Part shown: positions 22,561 to 32,090 of the stretch, piece by piece
Numbering within the stretch: the first letter of the stretch is position 1
Layout of the letters: each line of letters begins with the position of its first letter
Source of the DNA: Aurelia coerulea
Lineage: Eukaryota; Cnidaria; Scyphozoa; Semaeostomeae; Ulmaridae
Direction of reading: 5' to 3'
Assembly: GCA_039566865.1 (NCBI GenBank)
Contig: CM076958.1
Location: forward strand, 9,338,501-9,402,500
DNA length: 64,000 bases
The notes under the pieces: generated by a model
Told to the model about the DNA's origin: nothing
The model's input: the letters and a program-made list of their open reading frames with translations, nothing else
The model's database searches: none
Translations under genes and position numbers: made by a program

Positions 22561-22613
22561 TTTGCTCAAGTACCCTAAAAGGTACTTTAAAGACCACCTT
22601 TTTTCTGTGAGTG

Positions 22614-23170
22614 TGGGGGATGTCAAAGCTTATTGATAATTTGCAAAAGTGGTTGAAAAGAAACAAAACAGAGGAAATAGGAAAGCCAGTGGAAAAAGAG
22701 AAAAACACTGGTATACAGGTGAAACAAAGGAGAAACATTCAAGAAAATGTATTTATTGTGATCAAGATCATTGGAGTGATAAGTGCCAAACACAGGAAAC
22801 TATAGAGAGTAGGAGGAGCTTCTTCAGAGAAAATAAGCTATGCTTCAACTGTGGGAAAAAAGGACACAGGGGGGATAAGTGTCTAAGTAGGGGGTGCTAC
22901 TTTTGTAAGGCTAAACACCACAGCAGCCTATGTGAAAAGCAGAAAGGTGAAAGTGAAAAAGGTTCAATTTTAACAGGATTCACACCTTCTGTGGAGGAAA
23001 CACTCCCACCAATTTTGCCTGTAAGAATAGATGGAAAGGTTATTTGGGCATTCCTTGACACAGATTCAGGAAGGAGTTTCATTTCTAAGGATGCGTTAAT
23101 GATGCTCAAATCAAAACCTGAGAGATATGAAACAAAAGATGTAACAACTATCAATGGAACAGCAAGAAAG
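22614..23170 (+). pseudogene. BEL Gag end, zinc knuckles and protease
   Basis: The frame continues DUF1759 from the far side of the insertion, then reads two cysteine-rich knuckles (CIYCDQDHWSDKC; CFNCGKKGHRGDKC) and a third CYFCKAKHHSSLC. The pepsin-like protease follows: AFLDTDSGRSFIS sits where active BEL elements have a D-T/S-G triad, so the Gly appears replaced by Asp. The frame changes near 23170, after which the protease C-terminus continues in 23173-24225. Confidence 0.92.
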
Positions 23171-23172
23171 CC

Positions 23173-24180
23173 ATGCCAATCTTTCAGATGACCATAGAAT
23201 CATTAGACAAGAAAGCCAGAGAACATATTGAGGTTGCAGGGGTAGAAATGCATGATTTCACAACAGTCAAAAGGCCAGATTTAAGGAAATTGAAACAGCA
23301 GTTTAGACACACTAAAGACAAAGAATTCTACTTAACAGCATCAGGGAAACATAAAATTCACATGATTATTGGAGACAAAACATACAGCAAACTGAGAACA
23401 GAGACAGTCTTCCAGGGGAATGATGATGAACCAATTGTAGAAGGCACATCATTTGGTTGGATTATTCATGGAGGAGAATTTTCTAGCACAAATTGCATGT
23501 TTACCAGAGAGCTTGGAAATGAATATGAGAGATTATACAGCCTTGACATACTTGGGGTTGAAGACAGGGGAGAAGATGACCAATTAGATGTTTACAAAGA
23601 GTTCAAAGAGAACATTTCCAGACCAAATGATGGAAGGTATGAAGTTAATGTTCCATGGATACCAGGAAGCAATTTGGCAGAAACCAATGAGATGCAGAGC
23701 AGAAAGAGATTGAAAAATGTTGAGCGCAAACTGAGCCATGATGAAAAACTGCAGAAAGAATACACAGAAATTGTTGAGAATCAGTTAAGAGAGGGAGTTG
23801 TGGAGAGAGTTCCAAGTGAACCATCTGGAACAAGAATATTTTACATGCCTCACAAACCAGTTGTAAGAGAGAGCGCTGCTACCACAAAGGTGAGAATGGT
23901 ATTTGATGCTGGTGCACGCCCAACGCCAACAACAAACAGCATCAATGATTGCATGTACAAGGGACCTGCGTTGCAGCCAAATATTTGGGACATTATGGTC
24001 AGAGCAAGAATGACACCATATCTGTTGCTAGGAGACATACAAAAGGCATTTTTACAAATTGGAATTAAATCAGAGGATAGAGATGCATTCAGATTCTTAT
24101 TCACACTGAGTGGGAAGGAAGAACACCTAAGATTTCTAAGGGTCCCTTTTGGGGGGAAGCCAGCCCATTTATTTTGGGGG
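23173..24180 (+). pseudogene. BEL protease C-terminus and reverse transcriptase (first part)
   Basis: The Pao protease tail (FGWIIHGGEF) is followed by the linker and RT. MVFDAGARPTPTTNSINDC marks RT motif 1-2, and LLGDIQKAFLQIGI holds the catalytic Asp of motif A, followed by FRFLF. The frame is lost near 24160-24200 at a G-rich run (a run of six G before GAAGCC), where a slipped base is likely. RT continues in the next frame. Confidence 0.92.
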
Positions 24181-26885
24181 GAACCTTGCAGCACCATTAT
24201 GAGGAATTTACTAACCCAGAGCTAGCCAGTACCCTAGAAATGCTCAGGGAAAATACATATGTAGACAATCTGATGTGTACAGGAATGAGCATTGAAGAGC
24301 TTCAAAGATTTAAAGGAAAGGCATCTGAAATACTAGAGGATGCAAAGTTTCAAATTCATAAATGGGAATCCAACATAGAAAGCCTAGAAAGTGAAAATAT
24401 GGAGAATCCAAGCAAGATTTTGGGGCATGTTTGGAACAAGGAAGAAGATACTTTGATGGTACCCATAAACAAAGGGGAAGAGGATAAGGTCTCAAAGAAC
24501 ACCATATTGAGTCAATTAGCCAGAATTTATGACCCCTTGGGAATCATTTCACCAACTCTAGTGGAAGGAAAGAGAATCTTCAGGGAGGCCTGTGATGAGA
24601 ACAAGGGAGGGGATGCTGAAGTTTCTGAACCCCTTATGAAAGATTATTTGAGATGGATGAGACAGCTGAGAGAATTAAAGATACCAAGAACTTTAGTAAG
24701 AGAAATAAGAGCAGTTGATGCAGTGAATTTACACATATTTGCAGATGCAAGTGAAAAGGCATGCTGTGCTGTGACAATTGCAGTAGTGGAACAAGGATCA
24801 AGCAAAGTAAAGGGCTTACTCACTTCAAAGTCAAGAATTTCAAAAAGAAACACTTCGATAGCCAGACTTGAGTTGGTTGGGGGGCAAATGGCAGCAAACA
24901 TGGCCAAGAACATTTGCAAAGCATTGAAGAATTGGCCAATAACATCAATCAATGTGTGGATGGATAGTATGGTGGCCTTATTTTGGATAAACAATCCAGG
25001 GAAACAATGGAAAGCATTTGTAGCCAACAGGGTGAGAAAGATTACAGAGATAGGGAATGAAATTGGAATAGAGTGGAAATACTGCCCATCAAGTGAAAAT
25101 TTAGCAGACCTAGGCAGTCGGGGTGCGAACATAGAGAAAATGGTAGAAAAGAAGTGGCTTGAAGGGCCAGACTGGCTGCTAAATGAAGAAGAATGGCCAG
25201 AACAACCAGTGCTGAAGAGTTCAACAAGAAACTTGGAAGAACAAAGACCAATTAAAGAGGCAATCTTATTCACAAAAGAGACAGAGAGTGATGAGTGGGA
25301 TAAGCTTTTAGAGCGTCAAAGCTATTGGAGAACACTTAGAACCACATCATGGTGTTTGAGATTTATCAAAAATTGTCTTGCCAAGAAGAGAAAGGAGAAG
25401 GTAACAAGAGGACCTCTGACCACAGAGGAAATTATGAGTGCAAGAGATCATTGGGTAGTAAGAGAACAAAGATACATTATAGAGATGAAAGAAACACCTG
25501 GATGGAAATTGATAAGAGACGAGAAAACAGCTTTGCTTCGATGCCAGGGAAGGATTCAAGGGTATCAACCAATCTATTTGGAGAAGAGTCTCTTTACTGA
25601 GAAACTGATTCGACACACACACAGGAAAGTTATGCATATGGGAGTAGCAAATACAATTGGAGCACTGAGAGAGACATGGTGGATACCAAAGATGAGAACA
25701 TTGGTCAAGAGAGAAATCAGGAATTGCAATGTGTGCAAAGTATTTTCTGCAAAACCATTTGAAGCACCAGCAACAGCTGCGCTCCCAATGTTTCGTACAG
25801 TTCAGAGCCTGCCATTCCAGAACACAGGTGTTGACTTTGCCGGGCCTCTCAAGTGCAGGGGGAGTACAAGCAAAGAAGAGATCAAAGTTTACGTGATAAT
25901 TTTCACTTGTGCTGTGATGAGAGCAGTTCATTTAGAGGTAACAAGGTCACAAACTGCTGAAGAATTTCAGAGGAAGTTAAATGCGTTCATTACAAGGAAA
26001 ATGAGACCAGAGGTCATAGTCTCTGACAACGCAAGTGTTTTCAAGACAACAGCTGAGTGGATAAAATTGATCCGAAAAAGTGAAAAATTGCAAGACTATT
26101 TGGCAACTCTAGGCATCACTTGGAGGTTCAACTTGTCGAAAAGTCCCTGGTGGGGGGCGATGTATGAAAGATTAATTAAGGATTTAAAGAAGACATTGTA
26201 CAAAACCCTTGGAAGAACGCATTTGCAATTTGAACAACTGGAAGCAGTCATCATGGACATAGAGAGGCATTTGAATAACAGGCCATTGACATATGTAGAA
26301 AGTGAAAGTGGGGAGGAGCAAGTGCTAACACCTAACATAATCATGTGGGGGAAGGATTCACATACATTTGAAGATGTGGAAGTAGACGAAGAAAGAGTGA
26401 CCAAGATGTATAAGAGATTGAAGAATGCGAAAGAGCACGTGTGGTCACGTTGGAACAAAGAGTATGTCAACAGTTTAATGGAAGTGCATCGTATTAACAG
26501 AAAGAAGAGTGCATGTCTGCCACAGATCGGAGAAGTAGTATTAGTTGTTGGTGATGAAAGAAATAAAGGGCAGTGGAAGAAAGCGAGAGTAGAAGAGCTT
26601 GTGAAAGGAAAAGACGACGTAGTAAGGGGAGTGCTTTTGAGACACAAAGGACATCTCATAGAGCGACCAGTTCAAGCTATCTGCCCATTGGAGATTGGTT
26701 GTCAAGCGAAGGAGTCACAGACAGTGGAAACAATCAAAGGAGCAACTGATGACAAGGTCAATGTGATAACAGTTGAAACAATCAAAGGAGCAATTGATGC
26801 CAAGGCCAATGTGACAACAAGAGAGAAGAGAAGAGCTGCGGTGGATGCAGAAGTGAAGACGAGACTTTGTTTGGAAGAAGATTGA
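24181..26885 (+). pseudogene. BEL RT (end), RNase H, integrase and DUF5641
   Basis: About 900 codons are open. YVDNLMCTG is the RT motif C (YVDD with Asn for the second Asp, as is common in Pao). Peptidase_A17-type RNase H follows with [15 protein letters not shown] and [11 protein letters not shown]. The integrase zinc-binding part has [10 protein letters not shown] and CNVCKVFSA; the core has [16 protein letters not shown] and [16 protein letters not shown]5641 ends with [15 protein letters not shown] residues and [10 protein letters not shown]. The C-terminus holds two near-identical [13 protein letters not shown] segments. This is the best-preserved coding region of the nest. Confidence 0.95.
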
Positions 26886-26964
26886 AGAGGACAACTGCGT
26901 ACCGTAAAGGTTTGATAAAATTTGACTCAGGTATGATACTTTACTCAAATTTTAGGGGAGTTTG
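26886..26964 (+). promoter_or_regulatory. BEL 3' UTR with polypurine tract
   Basis: The purine run AGGGGAG at 26954-26960 lies four bases before the LTR start, as expected for the plus-strand primer. Confidence 0.7.
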
Positions 26965-27143
26965 TGTACGGTACTTTATTATTATCATTCGTTTTGTTGA
27001 TTAGTAGTGGACATTTTAGGACAGTTTAGGACAGTAGAAAACTGGGACCGAGGTTTAGTTATTTTTAGTTAGATCTTCGAGAGCACGAGACAAGATGGCG
27101 AATCTTAGAATTTAGTGATTTGTGTGCGGCACATTTCCGTACA
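26965..27143 (+). repeat. BEL 3' LTR
   Basis: It has the same length as the 5' LTR and differs from it at four positions. It is followed directly by the cagg TSD and the first codons of the Gypsy Gag (minus strand). Confidence 0.93.
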
Positions 27144-27209
27144 CAGGTCAAGTTTTGCAGCCATATTCTTTGCAAGTCTTCGTTATTCGCTTTTTTCTCG
27201 TCGCCATTT
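27144..27209 (-). promoter_or_regulatory. Gypsy Gag start, leader and primer-binding site
   Basis: The Gag ATG is at 27164 (minus) with seven codons before the BEL insertion. Upstream, TGGCGACGAG at 27197-27206, three bases after the LTR end, is the likely primer-binding site. Confidence 0.8.
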
Positions 27210-27363
27210 TATTATATCTTGTACATATCCGTAGAATAAGTATGTGTAAACATCAGAGATAATGCCGGTTCAACCGAACAGAACATGCATAACTATCAAC
27301 TGCCTCATGGCCCGGATCACATAAGAATACTAGAATAATAGTGTCCATAGGGAGTCCATAACA
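27210..27363 (-). repeat. Gypsy 5' LTR
   Basis: It is the partner of 8848-9001 (four differences). In element orientation it starts TGTTATGGACTCC at 27363. Confidence 0.93.
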
Positions 27364-27625
27364 ATCCCTAGCCCAGATCAAATCTGATTCGTTGTTTTGG
27401 AACGCCTTCCAACGAATTCTTCCAACCTAGGGTGAGATCTGTCAGCAACGGGACAGAAAGCATCCGATTTAAAGGTCCACAGCTGTGGCAAACGTTACCA
27501 TCAACTATATGAAATTCAGAATCTCTTTGTCGGTTTAAAACAAAAATGAAAAATTGGAACGGAGAAAATTGCCCATGTACATTATGCCGCGTTTTTATTC
27601 CGAACTTGGGCTTTTTGTGATGATG
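27364..27625 (+). pseudogene. LINE ORF2 C-terminal relic
   Basis: Plus-strand translation gives VRSVSNGTESIRFKGPQLW and, after a stop, CRFKTKMKNWNGENCPCTLC. This is the conserved C-terminal tail (GxESxRxxGPxxW and a terminal Cys pair) of many animal LINE reverse transcriptases. The Gypsy TSD is at its left edge, so the Gypsy element probably inserted into or next to it; no upstream RT was found at 8600-8847. Confidence 0.6.
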
Positions 27626-27780
27626 ATATTTGAATATCTGCTTTTATACACTTTTATATGAATTGTAAATATTGTATCCCCTTTTTTCTGATGTAACATT
27701 TGTATTTTAAAATTTTAACTAACGTTGGAATTAATTAGCTGATTACTTTTAGCTATATTTTTATGTATCCAACGGTAAAG
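27626..27780. other. AT-rich spacer, no gene
   Basis: Probable 3' UTR of the LINE relic followed by the Penelope tail. Nothing else was recognised. Confidence 0.4.
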
Positions 27781-27786
27781 AAATTG

Positions 27787-27824
27787 ATGATAATAATAAT
27801 GATAATAATAATAATAATAATAAT

Positions 27825-27881
<57 letters not shown>

Positions 27882-27893
27882 AATAATATAAAA
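27787..27893. repeat. (TAA)n microsatellite, Penelope tail
   Basis: About 100 bp of TAA units with a few interruptions (tga, tat, act). On the minus strand it follows the Penelope 3' UTR and may have grown from its 3' tail. Confidence 0.9.
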
Positions 27894-27909
27894 ACAACAC
27901 TGTTAAAAA

Positions 27910-27946
27910 TTTAGTACGTTTCGATTTAAAAATCTTCTTCAGCTAA
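27910..27946 (-). ncRNA. Hammerhead-ribozyme-like motif in Penelope 3' region
   Basis: On the minus strand TTTAG pairs with CTAAA around a core CTGAAGA, a stem AGATTT/AAATC, then GAAAC and GTAC. The order CUGANGA, stem II, GAAA, and a GUA possible cleavage site matches the hammerhead layout that is known in Penelope-like elements. The stem II junction and the very short stem III are imperfect, so activity is uncertain. Confidence 0.45.
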
Positions 27947-27993
27947 ACTTTACAAAGCAACCGAGCATTTTATATCCTACGGTAAACAACCTA

Positions 27994-30324
27994 CCGGGTG
28001 CGCCAAAATAAACTATGCACTTTTGGCAGGCCACGATAAATCGTACACAGGACCGATTTGTAAGATTTATGACTTAATCTTTAGCAGAAACAGGGGCGCA
28101 ACTACGGGGGGGGGTCCTGGGGGTCCAGACCCCTGCCCTTTTTTCAAAAGGGCAAAAAAGTGCCCTTTTTAGGGAGAAAATTATGTTAATTTGACGTATT
28201 ATTGACCGGTAATTGTACGGGTTCTTGCGATGAAGTGTCAATATTTGTTGAATGCTTTCTTGAATTACCAAGATCTTGAACAAAGTTGGAGAATTCGCTA
28301 TGCTTGAATTGGACTTATTTTTCCGAAATCATCAGCGATTTTCTGAATGCTGAGGCTCAAAAACTTGCAAATACGGCTGAAAATGTCAAGAGATGTCTTA
28401 CATGGCACATGTAAAAAGCACTACAAATCAGATGCTCAAAGACAAGACTCATTTTGTTAAAAGAAGCCGTTGCAAGAAACTTTTATGACTGGGTGAGTAA
28501 AAACAATCCCATTTGAAAGATCAGCGCTGTCTGGAGATCAAGGTAATGACATTGTTAATGTTCAAATTCATTTTACATTTGCCTGACCGAAATCGGCAAC
28601 TTCATTCCAAAGTTTTTTCAATAAACAAAGCCCCTTCAACAAACCCTCAAAGCAGGCCGAAAATCTTGATCGAATTTTTTTCCTTGCAGCAATGGCTTTT
28701 GCATGCATTATTAGCACGTTTAATCTCTTTGGAATTATGGAAGTGTCATTTCTCTCTCTGAGAGCATTACAGCACAATTCCGGGTGGCTTCGTCCTCTCA
28801 AGAGTATAACACAACAGGTGCTCATGCTTGTTGAAGTCATCGCTGTGAAGCAGGAATATTAGGAAAAATTGATCGTCATTTTAGGCCAGCTTTAAAGGTT
28901 TCCTGAGGGGGCTTTTCCAGAAAATCCCTCACAATTTTAGAGCGGAGTGGCCGACTTTATTCAGGTAAATTCGCAAAACGATTTGAACCTGTTCACCATT
29001 GAATGATATTTTTGCCAATATTTTCGTTCTCTTATCCAAGGAGCAGTGGCCTTTCAAATTCTTATCCCTAAAAAAAATTGGCCCAAACTTGAGAAACCAT
29101 ACAACAAACTTCAGAGCACAGTTTCTTGTAAAAAGCGTGTACGAGCAGCCTTTTCAGTGTTTCTTGTCTGTCCTAGGAGGGTGTTTTCATTCTCTTCTAG
29201 TTTTGATCTCTTTTAAGATAGGCATTCCTCCGATGATCTAGAGAGCGTGATTTTAAAAATTTTCGGGGGCAAGCCCCCGAATCCCCTCCCAGCTCGTTTC
29301 GTTCGCATTTCCTTTACCGTGTTCTAACTGCTTCTCTTATGTGTTGACATATTTGTTTATTGATATGCTTTAGAGAGGTGAACATTAGAAAAATATCCCC
29401 TGATTTCTGCCTTCGCTTTTTGAGCTTGAAAAACTGACATCCCAGGCGACACCACTTCTTGAAATGATATGGAGTGTGCCCTTTTTCTGGTTTGGACCCC
29501 TGCCCTGTAAAATTCCTAGTTGCGCGCCTGAGAAAGCCTGAGTTAGATTCTAAAATTTTTTGAAAATTTTTCTGTTTTCAGGTTTTAGAGCTACAAGCGA
29601 GTTTCTTACAATTTTCGTTTTCGAAAACACTGAAAACGATCAAAACGCGTAGATCAAATTTTCTAAAGAATCGACGTGAATGGACAAAGAGAAAACTTTT
29701 TCATGGTGATTTGAGATTTAGAAATCGATTAATTGTAAGCTGCTGTACGAGAGTTCGTACTATCTTGGGAGAAATGTAATAATATTCTCAAGGATACAAA
29801 GAACTGTCTTTTCTTTTGTGATGTCATTGAATTTATGCTTTGGTGCAGGTTGTGTTCCTGTGTCAAGGGGGTTAAAAAGACAAGCGAGGAAGCGTCATGA
29901 GGCCAGCAGGCATGGAGTCTTGTTACAGTTTTTATTTTGTGACGGCTTTTGGGGTGGCACTTGATTGCAACTACTACAGAATTTCGCAACAGGCCAATCG
30001 TTGAAATAACTCTCGTGCAGAAGTTTACAACAATTAATTTTCAAATCCCCAAATCACGTTGAAAACGTTTTCTCTTTGTCCATTCATGTTGAGTCTTTAG
30101 CAAATTTGATCAACGTTTTTTGATCGTTTTCAGTGTTTTCGAAAACGAAAATTTTAAGGAACTCGCTTGTAGCTCTAAAAACTGAAAACGGGAAATTAAC
30201 CAAAAAATCAAAGAATCTAATTCAGTCTTTCTGCTAAAGATTAAGTTATAAATCTTCAAAATCGGTCCAGTGTACGATTTATCGTGGACTGCCAAACGTG
30301 CATAGTTTATTTTGGCGCACCCGG
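27994..30324. mobile_element. TA-flanked long-TIR element, copy 2, with hAT inside
   Basis: TA flanks (27992-27993, 30325-30326) surround CCGGGTGCGCCAAAATAAAC and its inverted copy. The arms match each other and those of 13218-13821, including the AAAACTGAAAACGG stretch in the interior. One arm is split by a hAT element at 28091-29530. Without it the element is about 890 bp. It is inserted in the 3' UTR of the Penelope element. Confidence 0.88.
28091..29530. mobile_element. hAT-type non-autonomous element with 5-bp TSD
   Basis: The ends CAGGGGCGCAACTACGG and, reversed, CAGGCGCGCAACTAGG are flanked by agaaa on both sides, and the interrupted arm reads continuously when the element and one agaaa are removed (compare 13300-13325). 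A 5-bp TSD is unusual for hAT (normally 8) but is known for some hAT lineages. The interior holds inverted GGACCCCTGCCCT segments and the CGGGGGC/GCCCCCG hairpin near 29262. No transposase was recognised. Confidence 0.8.
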
Positions 30325-30792
30325 TAGATTAAACTTGAAAGCCAAAAACTTTAAATTCCATCCTAAGTAAGCGTGACTACCATTGAAACAAGACCCTAAT
30401 GGGGATAAAAATGATGCTAAAGTTCGAACTTTTTGGAGTAAACAAGTTTGAAGCATTATTATAGTTTAAAGCGTTAGCTAAAATCCACCCCAGTGGACCA
30501 GACCAATCACTGACCCAACCCCCAAGAGACCCAGAATCACCCGCCCTTCGAATGGACCCCCATCACAGTCTCCAAGGAGGCTGGAAGCACTGAGAAGGCA
30601 AACAACAAGATTCAGTCGGAAAACCCCGCGGCCCTCCCCCATGACCCTTCCACGACTCGCTAACTGCTGAGTCAAGGATAGCATGATAGGGGATTCCACC
30701 CTAACGCCACGTGTAAAAGCACACGAAGTAATAAGAGAAGGCCGCAAAGCCACACCCACCAAATCTTCTGGATATAAATGCAACTGCAGATT
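30325..30792 (-). other. Penelope 3' UTR, no certain gene
   Basis: This is minus-strand 3' sequence after the GIY-YIG frame. A 101-codon frame exists here (30478-30783) but overlaps the end of the endonuclease in another frame, is Gly/Leu-rich without a recognisable domain, and is treated as chance. Confidence 0.5.
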
Positions 30793-31305
30793 TCAGGCCA
30801 CCCCGCACGCAAACATGTCCAGCTCCACATCTGCAGCCCTTTCATTCTGGCCCCTTGGCAAGAAAGTCCCCAACCGATATTGCCAAAATAATTCCTTTCG
30901 GCGCAACAAACTAACGTTTTCTGCCCCATCAATAATTTTTATAATGACATCAAATCTCCTGCGGTGATCTGTTTTGAAAAAATGGCTAAAAAAATTCGCC
31001 TGCGGAATCATTTTCCCCCTATCAAGCGTGCCTTCATTATGTTTGCGAGCGTATGACCTGAAGTACGATTTGTAAACATCAAATCGTTGCCTGAATTTGG
31101 TTTTAGTGCTGCCCACATATTTTTTGTTGCAGCATTCACACTGCAACAAATATACGACATTTTCTGAATTGCAGTTGTACCTCCCCGAAAAAATCGTAAA
31201 AGATCTGTTTTCATCAGAATTTTTGAAACTATCCCCCTCTTCGATTAAACCACAAATTTGACAACTTTTTCTGCCATTGCATTTAAAACAGCCCTTAACC
31301 GACAC
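30793..31305 (-). pseudogene. Penelope GIY-YIG endonuclease domain
   Basis: CFKCNGRKSCQICGLI is the Cys-rich linker that precedes the nuclease in Penelope-like elements. It is followed by NVVYLLQCECCNKKYVGSTK (the GIY and YIG motifs appear here as VYL and YVG), FRQRFDVYKSYFR with the usual Arg, and KMIPQANFFSHFF. The domain ends with ELFWQYRLGTFLPRGQNE. It nicks DNA for target-primed reverse transcription. It is one frame apart from the upstream RT part, so a frameshift near 31290 separates them. Confidence 0.92.
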
Positions 31306-31831
31306 ACTCCCATCATCTGAAATTGGGTAATTTCGCCCTCACCAGTTGGGTCCTTAAGATTTTTGCCCCTCCGGAAAGACAAAAGAACTTTGTTTTGGAA
31401 CAACACTTTGTGTTCCTGATCAACCAAAAGTACATTAGAACTCTCCTTAAGAATATCATAAACCCTATTGAGGGCCGGATGGTATGTAAGCACCAACGGT
31501 ATCTTACCGTCACACTGGTCATTCGTTTGTCTATTCAAAAGGTTTACGCGATCCAAAAAACGAACTCTATCAATCTGCTGATCGACCTCTTTTTCCTTAT
31601 ACAGTTCAACAGCCACCCCTTAAGTTCTCCCACCCTCCTATCAAAAAATTGATCCTCCGAACAGATTCTCCTTATTCTCGACGCTTGGCTGTAGGGAATC
31701 CCCTTTTTAGTGTGACCAGGGTGACAGGAAGTGCGGTGCAAAAGTTGATGAGTGTCTGTCGGTTTCGTGAACAAATCTGTAATGATTTTATTGCCCTCTT
31801 TGACCATCCGAACATCGAGAAAGCTCACCAT
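31306..31831 (-). pseudogene. Penelope RT C-terminal region
   Basis: Two overlapping frames carry FLDVRMVKEGNKIITDLFTK, YTKPTDTHQLLH-type residues and RIRRICSEDQFFDRRVGEL (31544-31831), then IPLVLTYHPALNRVYDILKE and LSFRRGKNLKDP (31323-31616). These are the thumb and connector blocks after the Penelope RT palm. The palm and N-terminus are absent. A frameshift near 31560 separates the two parts. Confidence 0.9.
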
Positions 31832-32090
31832 TAATAATAATAATAATTGCTGCTACCCAGTAGCAGCTTACTATACGGGATTCAATCGAGTTCGTTTGGT
31901 AGGGTGGATTATTTTCAATGGAAAGCCAAACAATAAGAACAACAACAACAACATGCCTTTTTACAGCGCTGTGAGAACGCCCACGACTTTGCTTTTGTGA
32001 CTATGTTTTGGAGGAGGCAGAAGAATACGGGGATTTTCACGCATTTTGGTACGTATAACATCGTTTTTTACAGCCAATTTAATTTCAAAT

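Larger units (their letters stand above)
16003..22613. mobile_element. CACTA/EnSpm-like non-autonomous element, 6.6 kb
   Basis: The ends are CACTCACAGAAATAAGC and, reversed, CACTCACAGAAAAAAGG, with imperfect inverted similarity for about 55 bp. TG is duplicated at the ends (16001-16002 and 22614-22615). Removing the element plus one TG restores the BEL Gag codons exactly. CACT termini, a 2-bp TSD and subterminal repeats fit the EnSpm/CACTA group. Subterminal TACCTTTAGGG-type motifs occur at both ends in opposite orientation: about 130 bp on the left and 1.7 kb on the right. No transposase was recognised inside. Confidence 0.8.
14755..27143 (+). mobile_element. BEL/Pao LTR retrotransposon inserted in Gypsy gag
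   Basis: The 179-bp LTRs (14755-14933 and 26965-27143) start TGTACGG, end CCGTACA, and differ at four sites (about 2.2%). The 4-bp TSD cagg lies at 14751-14754 and 27144-27147. The order is PBS, Gag (coiled coil, DUF1759), zinc knuckles, protease, RT, RNase H, integrase, DUF5641, PPT. A 6.6-kb CACTA-like element interrupts gag at 16003-22613. Several one-base frameshifts and a damaged protease motif indicate that it is no longer active. Confidence 0.95.
8848..27363 (-). mobile_element. Gypsy LTR retrotransposon, full length but carrying nested insertions
   Basis: Two 154-bp LTRs (8848-9001 and 27210-27363) differ at about four positions (roughly 2.6%). Flanks gtccc and atccc fit a 5-bp TSD with one mismatch. 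The internal order on the minus strand is PBS, gag, protease, RT, RNase H, integrase, PPT. Two independent insertions sit in gag: a BEL/Pao element at 14755-27143 and a hAT-type element at 12749-14389. Subtracting them leaves a Gypsy of about 4.5 kb. It interrupts a LINE tail that resumes at 27364. Confidence 0.92.
27781..31831 (-). mobile_element. Penelope-like element, 5'-truncated, split by a DNA element
   Basis: The minus-strand coding region (31831 to about 30793) has the late RT and GIY-YIG regions of Penelope-like elements. The 3' UTR continues to 30325, is interrupted by a TA-flanked element (27994-30324), and ends in a (TAA)n tail at 27787-27893. The 5' part of RT is missing: at 31831 the sequence changes abruptly into the (AAT)n tail of the dispersed repeat. 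A hammerhead-like motif sits near the 3' end. Confidence 0.85.

Noticed and set aside
24644..25273. 209-codon minus-strand ORF
   Set aside because: It is antisense to the well-supported BEL RNase H/integrase frame and has no domain.
30478..30783. 101-codon minus-strand ORF after the Penelope endonuclease
   Set aside because: It overlaps the end of the endonuclease in another frame and is low-complexity Gly/Leu/Val; probably 3' UTR.
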